Positions 29,993 through 37,203 of a DNA stretch of 64,000 nt are shown piece after piece. How positions within the stretch are numbered: the first letter of the stretch is position 1; each line of letters opens with the position of its first letter. The notes under the pieces were generated by a model. It worked only from the letters and a program-made list of their open reading frames with translations, had not been told where the DNA came from and searched no databases. The stretch lies in contig JADJPH010000030.1 in NCBI GenBank assembly GCA_016713335.1, positions 19,980 to 83,979 of the forward strand, read 5' to 3'. The DNA comes from Candidatus Fredericiella danica (GTDB lineage Bacteria > Chloroflexota > Anaerolineae > Caldilineales > Caldilineaceae). The position numbers and the translations under genes were made by a program.

Positions 29993-30781
29993 CTACTCAG
30001 CCACTACGTGTTCGGCCAGCAAGGCATCGAGCAGTTGATTTGCCAATGCCTTCATGTCGTCGCCCTGGAACAGTTGCTCTTTGCGCGCAATGACGATGCC
30101 TTCCTGGGCAATGCGCGTGACCCCGCCGGCCGCCTGTAGCGCCTCGGCGGATAGTCCAAGGTCGGCCTCGGGCTGCCAAACGACAACCGGTTTCTTCTTG
30201 GCCTTGACCGCATCCATCAGCGTCGGGCGGCGGGGCGTGTTGGTCTCCTGCGTCACGGTCAGCACGAGCGGCAGATCGCAAGCGACGCTTTGCATGCCGA
30301 TGTCGAGATCCCGATCTGCCGTCAAAGTGGCTCCGGCCAACGCGATGTTGCGCGCGTAGGCCAGGAGAGGCCAGCCCAAACGCTCTGCCAGCCGGGGCGG
30401 GACCTGATAGGTGACGCCGTCATCGCTGGCCTCGCCGCACACCACGAGGTCGACGTCGCCCATCTTCTGGATGGCGGCGGCCAGCACAGCGGCGGTTGCC
30501 ATCGGTCCCCCAGCCGCCCAATTGGTGCTGTCGACTATCGTGAGGTCATCCAGCCCCATCGCAATGGCTTCGCGAAAGGCTTCGCGGGCGCCGGCAGGCG
30601 CCAGCGTCAAGCCGTGCACCGTGCTTCCCTCAGGCTTCAGCACAACTGCAGCCTCCAACACATTTCGATCAATCGTGCCGACGCGCTGCGGGGTAGTTGC
30701 CAGACGCAACTCACGCGTCGCCGGATCGACCTTTAATTCTGACAATGTCAACGAGTATTTGATGCATGCAACAATTTTCAT
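29993..30781 (-). CDS. fixA: Electron transfer flavoprotein beta subunit
   Basis: 262 residues, intact; the alternative start at 30787 adds two residues. Begins MKIVACIKYSLTL. ETF-beta features: TIDRNVLEAAVVLKPEGSTV, GLDDLTIVDS, VVCGEASDDGVTYQVPPRLAERLGWPLL (nucleotide/FAD region) and LPLVLTVTQETNTPRRPTL near the ETF signature. The presence of fixC and fixX just upstream marks this as the FixABCX type, not a simple ETF. Whether the NADH-linked bifurcating FAD is bound cannot be read with certainty. Confidence 0.92.
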   Translation of the reverse strand: MKIVACIKYSLTLSELKVDPATRELRLATTPQRVGTIDRNVLEAAVVLKPEGSTVHGLTLAPAGAREAFREAIAMGLDDLTIVDSTNWAAGGPMATAAVLAAAIQKMGDVDLVVCGEASDDGVTYQVPPRLAERLGWPLLAYARNIALAGATLTADRDLDIGMQSVACDLPLVLTVTQETNTPRRPTLMDAVKAKKKPVVVWQPEADLGLSAEALQAAGGVTRIAQEGIVIARKEQLFQGDDMKALANQLLDALLAEHVVAE

Positions 30782-30802
30782 TACCAAGCTCCTGCTGCCG
30801 GA

Positions 30803-31099
30803 TCATCCATAGCGGAATGCAATGCCAAAGCCACCGCGTGGTGGGCGCCAGGTGATGCCCCCTGCGCCGCCCGAATCACAGGCGATCTGGCAGGTGCCGC
30901 ATTCCAGGCAGTTCTCGTAGCGTGCTGTAACTTCACCTTCTGTGACCACATAGACTGCCGCCGGGCAGACGGTCAGGCACGGCTGCAACTGGCAGCGCTG
31001 ACAGCGCGACTGGTCAACCTGGATGTGGCTCTGTTCTTCGTCGATTTCGTACCTGTCCAGCCCAAGCAGGTCGTCCAGGGTGAGTGTTCGTGCGCTCAT
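30803..31099 (-). CDS. fixX: FixX ferredoxin-like protein
   Basis: 98 residues. Cysteine pattern CQRCQLQPCLTVCP with YENCLECGTCQIAC fits FixX, which binds one or two iron-sulphur clusters and links FixC to the ETF. The C-terminal ITWRPPRGGFGIAFRYG is a close fit to the FixX ending. ATG 31099 overlaps the fixC stop by four bases, showing tight coupling. Confidence 0.92.
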   Translation of the reverse strand: MSARTLTLDDLLGLDRYEIDEEQSHIQVDQSRCQRCQLQPCLTVCPAAVYVVTEGEVTARYENCLECGTCQIACDSGGAGGITWRPPRGGFGIAFRYG

Positions 31100-32391
31100 C
31101 GGACCAGTCCTTTGCCGATCTGGTTCATGTCCATCAACATTTGCCACAGGGAGACCTTGCCGCGCATGTCATCGCGTAGGGCTTTGAGGCCCTTCTTGCT
31201 TGGTTTTGCGCCTACGGTGAACATGTCACCGAGTACAGCGCCTGCCAATTCGGGATAGACGTGGAAGAGACGTTCGTTTTCCAGCAAGGGATAGGTATCC
31301 TTGAAGGTCACCATGTCTTTGTACACGTTCGTCGCCTTGAAATTCTGCTCATAGCCGGCCAGGGCGGTGTGCGAGTAGTCGCCCATTTCCCGGGCGGCGA
31401 GAATCGCCTTTGCCGCGGCGGCGGCAGAGGCCACTGCGACATCCATGCCACGTAACGTCATCACATTATTCAGCAGGAGGCGGGCGGCGCTGCCGACCAC
31501 GACGTACCCATCACCGTACAATTGCCCGATCAGGTGTACGCCGCCGCGATGGATCGCCTGGGCGGAGTATTCGACGATTTCGCCCCCGGCAATCAGCCGG
31601 CTGATGAACGGGTGCGCTTTGAATTCATTTAGAATCGCATGCGGCTGCAACTTGCTCTTATAGACCGCATCGATTTTTGCCACGACGCCGACCGAGAGCG
31701 TGTCCTTATTGGTGTAAAGGAAACCGCCGCCTTCGACGCCGCCGGTGTGCCCGACGCATGTGTAGGCAACGCCTTCATCGGCGTTCAGGCACTGGAAGCG
31801 GTTGGTGATCACGTCTTCGGGTAGCGCAATGACATCTTTCACGCCAATCGAAACGTCACTGGCGTGATATTCGTCGGTGCGCAGTCCGGCTTCTTTGAGC
31901 AACCCGGAGCGTGTGCCTTCGGCCACCACCACGACGTCGGCCATCAATGCATCGCCGCCGGCTTCAATGCCCACCACGCGGCCATTTTCTTGCAGCAGTT
32001 TGTCGACCGTGAACCCAGGCATCAGCATGGCGCCGGCATCCTCGGCCTGCTGGGCCATCCAGGGATCAAAGCGTGCGCGCAGCACCGAATAGGCATTGTG
32101 CGGCACGTGCCCTTCGTCCAGGTCACGGTAATCCAGGTTGACCGAAGTCTGCTCACCCAGGAAGGTGATAGCATGGCCAACGATTGCACGCTCCAGCGGT
32201 GCGCTTTCCCAGAATTTGGGGAAGATCTCGCTGTAGACCTGGCTGAACAGCAGCGCCCCTGACACATTCTTGCTGCCGGGCGTCTCGCCGCGCTCGATCA
32301 CAATGACCTGCATCCCGGCCTTGGCCAGCAAGTAGGCTGCGGTCGCCCCCGCTGGACCTGCACCGACGACAATGGCGTCAAACTTTTCCAT
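31096..32391 (-). CDS. fixC: FixC, ETF-quinone oxidoreductase-like flavoprotein
   Basis: 431 residues, intact. FAD fold FDAIVVGAGPAGATAAYLLA, then ERGETPGSKNVSGALLF, FDPWMAQQAEDAGAML, GGGFLYTNKDTLSVGVVA and the second FAD contact LYGDGYVVVGSAA. Homologue of ETF:ubiquinone oxidoreductase: receives electrons from FixAB and gives them to quinone at the membrane. FixABCX is known from nitrogen fixation and carnitine metabolism; none of those genes are here. In this position, between allantoin genes and a DAO flavoenzyme, a role in ureide or glycine oxidation is inferred. Confidence 0.93.
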   Translation of the reverse strand: MEKFDAIVVGAGPAGATAAYLLAKAGMQVIVIERGETPGSKNVSGALLFSQVYSEIFPKFWESAPLERAIVGHAITFLGEQTSVNLDYRDLDEGHVPHNAYSVLRARFDPWMAQQAEDAGAMLMPGFTVDKLLQENGRVVGIEAGGDALMADVVVVAEGTRSGLLKEAGLRTDEYHASDVSIGVKDVIALPEDVITNRFQCLNADEGVAYTCVGHTGGVEGGGFLYTNKDTLSVGVVAKIDAVYKSKLQPHAILNEFKAHPFISRLIAGGEIVEYSAQAIHRGGVHLIGQLYGDGYVVVGSAARLLLNNVMTLRGMDVAVASAAAAAKAILAAREMGDYSHTALAGYEQNFKATNVYKDMVTFKDTYPLLENERLFHVYPELAGAVLGDMFTVGAKPSKKGLKALRDDMRGKVSLWQMLMDMNQIGKGLVR

Positions 32392-32415
32392 ACGAACCGT
32401 CCCTGTGGACCAACC

Positions 32416-33198
32416 CTAGATGCCGGCCGTGTAATCGCGGTTGATGTCTTTGTACAGAATGTAGCGCCCTGTCTCCCAACCGGTCGCATAGAAGAACTGC
32501 GGGCAATAGGGCGCCATGTAGATGTAGTCGTCCTTTTGCACTTCGATGTAGTCACCGTTCAGGAAATAGACCCCACGGCCATCCAGCATGTAGAGGCCGT
32601 GTTCCATGATGTGCGATTCCACATAGCTGAAGTAGATGCCCGGGTCGAAGATCAACAGGTTGAACGCCATGTCGTAGCCAAGTTCAGTGTCATAGGGGAT
32701 GAGGTGCTTTTCGACATAGGTGTCTTCTGGCAGGGCTTCCACATCCTGCTCCCTGGAGATGATCGGCGCCGGAATCGGCACGCCGGGGGCCGGTTCATAG
32801 CGCCGGCGCAGCCAGAGCATGCGTGTCACCCCATTGCCCTTGTTGTGGAGGGCAAAGCTGGATTGCGGGGGGAACCAGGCATAGCTACCGGTGGACCAGG
32901 CATGGGCCGCACCATTTAAGGTGAACTGCACTTCGCCCTCGATGACAAACAGAAAATGCTCGAAGTCGTCCTTGATCGGCGCAACCGTGCCACCGTCCGG
33001 CTGGATGAGAATTTCGTGCTCCACAAAGCGTGCGCCGAGGGCGGCCGTGGTCATGACCTGAACGACCGCTTTCTGGAAGGTCGGAATCGTGCTCAGCACC
33101 CGCGCCCCGCGCGGCAGGATGGCGTATTGGCCCGGCTTGGTAATCGCCCGATTGCGGGTCGTCACGTCGGCGTCTACGGCAAGTACTCGTTTGGTCAT
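32416..33198 (-). CDS. allE: (S)-ureidoglycine aminohydrolase
   Basis: 260 residues, intact bicupin. Releases ammonia from (S)-ureidoglycine to give (S)-ureidoglycolate. Agreement with the E. coli AllE (YlbA) sequence known to me is strong: RAITKPGQYAILP at the N-terminus, FEHFLFVIEGEVQFTLNG in cupin 1, and in cupin 2 ELGYDMAFNLLIFDPG, VESHIMEHGLYMLDGRGVY (His/Glu metal ligands), YIEVQKDDYIYMAPY, ending KDINRDY. This is the most specific marker of allantoin breakdown in the window. Lies 54 bases after allB and 24 before fixC. Confidence 0.93.
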   Translation of the reverse strand: MTKRVLAVDADVTTRNRAITKPGQYAILPRGARVLSTIPTFQKAVVQVMTTAALGARFVEHEILIQPDGGTVAPIKDDFEHFLFVIEGEVQFTLNGAAHAWSTGSYAWFPPQSSFALHNKGNGVTRMLWLRRRYEPAPGVPIPAPIISREQDVEALPEDTYVEKHLIPYDTELGYDMAFNLLIFDPGIYFSYVESHIMEHGLYMLDGRGVYFLNGDYIEVQKDDYIYMAPYCPQFFYATGWETGRYILYKDINRDYTAGI

Positions 33199-33252
33199 GG
33201 GTGGAATCTCCTCTGGCTGCTTACTCAGTCTGCTTAGAAAAGTCGGGGCGCA

Positions 33253-34617
33253 TCAGGACGTGCTGCGCCGCAGAAGTTGGCCGTAACCCGGCTCGACACA
33301 GATGCGGCCGTGCTCGAAAACCGTTTTGCCGCGCACCAGCGTGCGTTCAACTTTGCCCTTGAACCGGCGGCCCACATAGGCGCTGTGCTTGTGCTTGTAG
33401 AAAAGATCCTCCACCGCCAACTCCCACTCGGCGTCCAGGTCGATGACGACCAGATCGGCGTCGGCGCCCGGCAGCAGGCTGCCCTTGCGCGGGTAGAGGC
33501 CGAAGATGCGTGCCGGGTTGCCGGCGGTCATGCGCACCAGGTCCGGCAGCGCCAGCCCCCGCTTGTGGACGCCCTCGGTCAGGAGCACCGGCAGGAGACT
33601 CTGCACCCCACTGATGCCGCCCCATGCCTTCCAGATATTTTCCAACCCTGGCGCTTTGTCTGCCCACGGGCAAGGCGAATGATCCGAGGCAAGCGTGTCC
33701 ACGAGACCGTCCAGCACACACTGCCATAGTGCTTCGACCTCGGCGCGGCTGCGCAATGGTGGCGCACACTTGGCCGCCGGCCCGATGCGCACAAAGTCCG
33801 CTTCATCGAAGGCCAGATAATGTGAGCAAGTCTCAACGGTGACATTGACGCCTGCCGCCTTTGCGGTCTGCGCCGCCTGCATGCCTGCAGCGATCGTCGT
33901 GTGGACGACATGGAGCGGGCCGCCGGTCACACCAGCCCAATAGATGGCGCGGTTCAGGGCTTCCAACTCAGTAGCCGGTGGCCGCGACTCAAGCCACGCC
34001 GCCCGATCGATCCGGCCTTCGTCGCGGAGTTGCTGCCCCAGCAGCCCAGTCACCCACTCATTTTCGGCGTGCACCGCCACGACGTTGCCAAGCGCTTTTG
34101 CCTTACACAGCCCGGCGTAGAGAACGTCGTCGTTGATCCGGGCGAAATCCACGCCGCTGGCGCTCATGAAGCCCTTGAAGCCAATGACGCCGCCAGCATG
34201 GAGGTCGTCCAGGTCGGCAACATTGTTGTCCACAAGGCCGCCCCAAAGGGCGTAATCGATTACCGCCTTATCACGCACCGCGGCTTGTTTGTTTTGCAGA
34301 TTCTGCCGGTTGATGGTGGGTGGCGTGGCGTTGAGCGGCATCTCCATGATCGTGGTGACGCCGCCGGCCGCCGCGGCCATCGTGCCGGTGGTGTAGCCTT
34401 CCCAATGTTCGCGACCGGGTTCATTGAAATGAACGTGGTCATCCACTAGCCCAGGTAGCACGAGCTTACCGCCGAGATCAATTTCTGTGCGGGCGGCAAC
34501 GCCCCGGTTGTCAGCCACCAACTCGACGATCTCGCCGTCATGGATGGCGACGCCCCGGTACACCTCACCGGTCTCGGTGATGACACGACCGTTCTTCAAA
34601 TAAAGATCGACTGGCAT
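33253..34617 (-). CDS. allB: Allantoinase
   Basis: 454 residues, intact amidohydrolase-fold enzyme that opens (S)-allantoin to allantoate. Metal and catalytic motifs: VDDHVHFNEPGREHWEGYTT (HxH), carbamylated lysine in GVIGFKGFMSASG, VAVHAEN, HVVHTTIAAG, and TLASDHSPCPW. The SHSPC-like ending and EPGR loop are typical of allantoinase and distinguish it from dihydropyrimidinase and dihydroorotase. Start ATG 34617 (MPVDLYLKNGRVITE) preferred to the longer 34662 form, whose extra residues look non-coding. A large hairpin lies between it and the upstream carbamate kinase. Confidence 0.92.
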   Translation of the reverse strand: MPVDLYLKNGRVITETGEVYRGVAIHDGEIVELVADNRGVAARTEIDLGGKLVLPGLVDDHVHFNEPGREHWEGYTTGTMAAAAGGVTTIMEMPLNATPPTINRQNLQNKQAAVRDKAVIDYALWGGLVDNNVADLDDLHAGGVIGFKGFMSASGVDFARINDDVLYAGLCKAKALGNVVAVHAENEWVTGLLGQQLRDEGRIDRAAWLESRPPATELEALNRAIYWAGVTGGPLHVVHTTIAAGMQAAQTAKAAGVNVTVETCSHYLAFDEADFVRIGPAAKCAPPLRSRAEVEALWQCVLDGLVDTLASDHSPCPWADKAPGLENIWKAWGGISGVQSLLPVLLTEGVHKRGLALPDLVRMTAGNPARIFGLYPRKGSLLPGADADLVVIDLDAEWELAVEDLFYKHKHSAYVGRRFKGKVERTLVRGKTVFEHGRICVEPGYGQLLRRSTS

Positions 34618-34670
34618 GTTGCTTGCTGTCCCTTTGGCCGGTTCGGCGGCCGTGGATATCAAATCGGCAG

Positions 34671-34719
34671 CCCGGCAGTCGCCATGTGCTGTGGGTGCAC
34701 TAAAATGACGGCTGCCGGG
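34671..34719 (-). terminator. Intercistronic hairpin between carbamate kinase and allB
   Basis: CCCGGCAGTCGCCAT pairs imperfectly (13 of 15) with ATGACGGCTGCCGGG around a ~19-base loop. It follows the carbamate kinase stop by 15 bases in the direction of transcription. The plus strand after it reads TTTCTCTT, so in the minus transcript there is no T-run; mRNA processing or attenuation is likelier than full termination. Confidence 0.5.
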
Positions 34720-34733
34720 TTTCTCTTACAAGG

Positions 34734-35696
34734 TCAAGGAATGATCGCGGTGCCGGTTTCGCCGCGCATTGCGCGCGAAATGTTGTCAGGGTTCGTGATG
34801 ATGGCCTTCTTGCCACCGCGTTCCAAGAACCAGATGCAGGCTTGAATCTTGGGGGCCATGCTGCCGCGCGCAAAGTGTGAGCCTTCAGCGAGGTATTGTT
34901 TGGCTTCAGCCACGGTAAGCGTATCCAACCACTTCTGCTCGGGCTTGCCAAAGTTGAGCGCCACTTTTTCGACGGCGGTACTGATGATCAACAGTTCGGC
35001 ATTGATGACAGAGGCGAGGAGCGAAGAAGCAAAGTCTTTATCAATTACGGCAGCGATACCGTGCAATGCGCCCTCGCTGTCCGCAACGACCGGAATCCCG
35101 CCGCCGCCCACCGTGATGACGCAGATGCCGGCGTCCATCAGCAACTTGATCGCCGGTTCTTCAACGACGCGCATGGGCAGCGGCGATGGCACGATCCGCC
35201 GATAGCCCCGCTTGGCATCTTCTACGACATCCCAGCCTTCAGTTTCGTGCTTGAGTTTTGCCTCTTCGGCGCTCATGAAGCCGCCAATCGGCTTGGATGG
35301 GTTCTGAAACGCCTGGTCGTGACTGTCGACTTCAACCTGGGTCACAATGGTTGCGGCGGCTTTCTTAATGCCGCGCTTTAGAAACTCATTGTAAAGCGCC
35401 TGCTGCAAAGCGTAGCCGGTGGCGCCCTGCGTATCCGCGCCGCAGAAATCGAGGGGTACTTCATGGAGCCCTTCCACCTTGTGCGCTATTTCTGACCGGC
35501 GCAAGACAAAGCCGACCTGAGGCCCGTTGCCATGGCCGATTGCCACGGTCCAGCCCTGCTCAATCATGTCGGCGATGTGGACGCATGTGTCCTCCACAGC
35601 CTTGTACTGATCCGGGATTGATTGATGATCCTTGTCGGAAATCAGTGAATTCCCGCCAATCGCAATGACGGCGATGCGATTTTGATTGCTGCCCAT
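34734..35696 (-). CDS. arcC: Carbamate kinase
   Basis: 320 residues, intact. Converts carbamoyl phosphate and ADP to ATP plus carbamate. All family motifs are present: AVIAIGGNSLI, AIGHGNGPQVG, DFCGADTQGATGY, GYRRIVPSPLPM, VGGGGIPVV, AVIDKDFASSLLA, NFGKPEQKWLDTL, FARGSMAPKIQA. Next to a carbamoyltransferase, allB and allE it most likely conserves energy from the ureide carbamoyl group rather than serving the arginine deiminase pathway, as no arcA or arcB is present. Compare the degenerate paralogue at 21052-22014. Confidence 0.95.
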   Translation of the reverse strand: MGSNQNRIAVIAIGGNSLISDKDHQSIPDQYKAVEDTCVHIADMIEQGWTVAIGHGNGPQVGFVLRRSEIAHKVEGLHEVPLDFCGADTQGATGYALQQALYNEFLKRGIKKAAATIVTQVEVDSHDQAFQNPSKPIGGFMSAEEAKLKHETEGWDVVEDAKRGYRRIVPSPLPMRVVEEPAIKLLMDAGICVITVGGGGIPVVADSEGALHGIAAVIDKDFASSLLASVINAELLIISTAVEKVALNFGKPEQKWLDTLTVAEAKQYLAEGSHFARGSMAPKIQACIWFLERGGKKAIITNPDNISRAMRGETGTAIIP

Positions 35697-35728
35697 AATA
35701 TGGTTTGTCTCCTTTACCGGGTTGGTGA

Positions 35729-36725
35729 TCAGCCCAATATGCTGGCCACGAGCGCCATCCGGATCGAGACGCTGTAGGCAATTGCTTCAAAATATTGCTG
35801 GCTTGGGGTCTTGTCGATGCGCAGGTCCATTTCACCGGCCCGGCGTGGCAGCGTATGAGTCACGCAGATGACGCGGCCATCGTTTGCACGCACCGCTTCC
35901 AGGGTCTCGTTGCGCACATAATAATCATCCATCAATTTCTTGAAGGCCTCGGCGTCGGCCCCCTTGGGTGCGCTGCAACCGGGCAGATAGACCAGATCCA
36001 TCTCGGAAATCAGCTCGTTGAAGGTATCCTGGGTCAGGTCAAATTCTTCCTTGACATGGCCGTGGACGGAATCAAGCTTCTTCATGACTTCGGCTGGTGT
36101 GCGATTGGCTTTCGGGCTGGCCAGGGTCACGTCGGCGCCCAGCCGTGCCAGGCCATAGGCCATCGAGTGGCCGGTGCGCGCCGCAATCAGATCGGCGCTG
36201 GCAATGCAGACCTTGACGCCCTCAATCTTGCCCTGCGTGCGCCACAGCGTGTACATGTCCAGCAGCGCCTGGGTTGGGTGTTCCCAGTGACCGAAACCGC
36301 CATTGATAATGGGCGATTCCGAATAGGTGCAGGCGTCGCGCCTCGACATCATTCGGATGGCGCAGGACGATCACGTTTGCGTATTTGGAGACCACCTTCA
36401 TCATGTCGGCCAGGCTCTCCTCTTTTGCAGCCGATGAGGAGACCATTGGGTTGGCTTCGGTAATCACCATGCCGCCAAGGCGGGACATCGCCGTTTCAAA
36501 ACTCATGCGTGTACGGGTGCTGGGCTGGAAGAAGAGCGTCGCCATCAGGCTGCCTGGCAGTAGATCAATTTTCGAACGATTCCAGGGTTCTAGGGCAAGC
36601 GCCAATTCGAACATGCCATAGATCTGCTCGTTGGTCAGATCGTTGATCGAAAGGAGACTTTTTCCCCGATACCCAATGGCATCGATCATGGCATTGAGGG
36701 TTTTGATCTTGGTCGCTGTTTGCAT
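35729..36725 (-). CDS. Aspartate-carbamoyltransferase-like enzyme, acceptor site altered (frameshifted)
   Basis: About 331 residues; one indel near 36345 joins DVEARR to TYSESPIINGGFGHWEHPTQ. Carbamoyl-phosphate residues are intact: FFQPSTRTRMSFE, SSAAKEESLADM (lysine loop), GHWEHPTQALLD. The tail RIDKTPSQQYFEAIAYSVSI is ATCase-like. But the RxQxER loop that holds aspartate in ATCase is missing; the place reads LVYLPGCSAPKGADAEAF. HPLP also reads HTLP. I infer a different acceptor, and with carbamate kinase next door, oxamate (working from oxalurate) is an attractive but unproven option. A biosynthetic ATCase would normally sit with pyrimidine genes, none of which are here. First gene of the minus-strand operon. 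Confidence 0.85.
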
Positions 36726-37203
36726 GTAGGTGCCTTCCTTCGTTTTGCTGACGGGAAACCATGATTCCCGCGTTCAATTTTGGGCTTCAACGGGCGGAGG
36801 CGGAACACTGGGTGATCCCGCACAAGCAATTTGGTATCGACTACTTTGTTAGATTTATCACATAAGCAATAAGGGGCGCATAAAGAGCTCGTAAAGAAAG
36901 GATAAAGCACCGCCCGCGCCCAATGGCCATCTGCTTCTTTATGCAGACCATTATGGGATCTTTATATTTCTTTATGACCAACTTAGCCTGATTGTGATAC
37001 GCTTCACGATGTCCTGTAGCTCAGTTCAAAGACGTCCTACCTCTCATCTCTTTTCTGTTTGCGTTTTGTTCATTGCCAGGCGTTGGCCGCTAGAGTCCCG
37101 ACTAGATGGCGCAGGCCATTGGCATTTCGACCAAAAGTCACCCTAAAGGCTCGACAATCTCGTCGAGTAGTCGTCTTCAGAACCTTGATAAGGAGAGCTT
37201 GAA
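36726..37203. promoter_or_regulatory. Divergent control region with phased TAAAG/TTTAT boxes
   Basis: 478 bases between the catabolic (minus) and transport (plus) operons. TAAGG/TAAAG words start at 36870, 36881, 36892 and 36903, exactly 11 bases apart. TTTAT/ATTAT words start at 36938, 36950, 36961 and 36971, about 11 apart and in the opposite sense. Direct repeats with one-helix-turn spacing are how OmpR/PhoB/KdpE winged-helix dimers bind DNA. A perfect CGGGAA/TTCCCG hairpin (36752-36770) lies in the leader of the carbamoyltransferase gene. AAGGAG before ATG 37204 is the ribosome site of the transport operon. I cannot place -10/-35 boxes with confidence. Confidence 0.6.

Noticed and set aside
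33253..34617. Dihydropyrimidinase/hydantoinase instead of allantoinase
   Set aside because: The HFNEPGREHWEG and SDHSPC motifs plus neighbouring allE favour allantoinase.
34734..35696. Arginine deiminase pathway gene
   Set aside because: No arginine deiminase or catabolic ornithine transcarbamylase nearby; ureide context instead.
37013..37050. Possible tRNA (GTAGCTCAGTT D-arm word)
   Set aside because: No acceptor stem, anticodon arm or T-arm (GGTTCGA) can be built around it.
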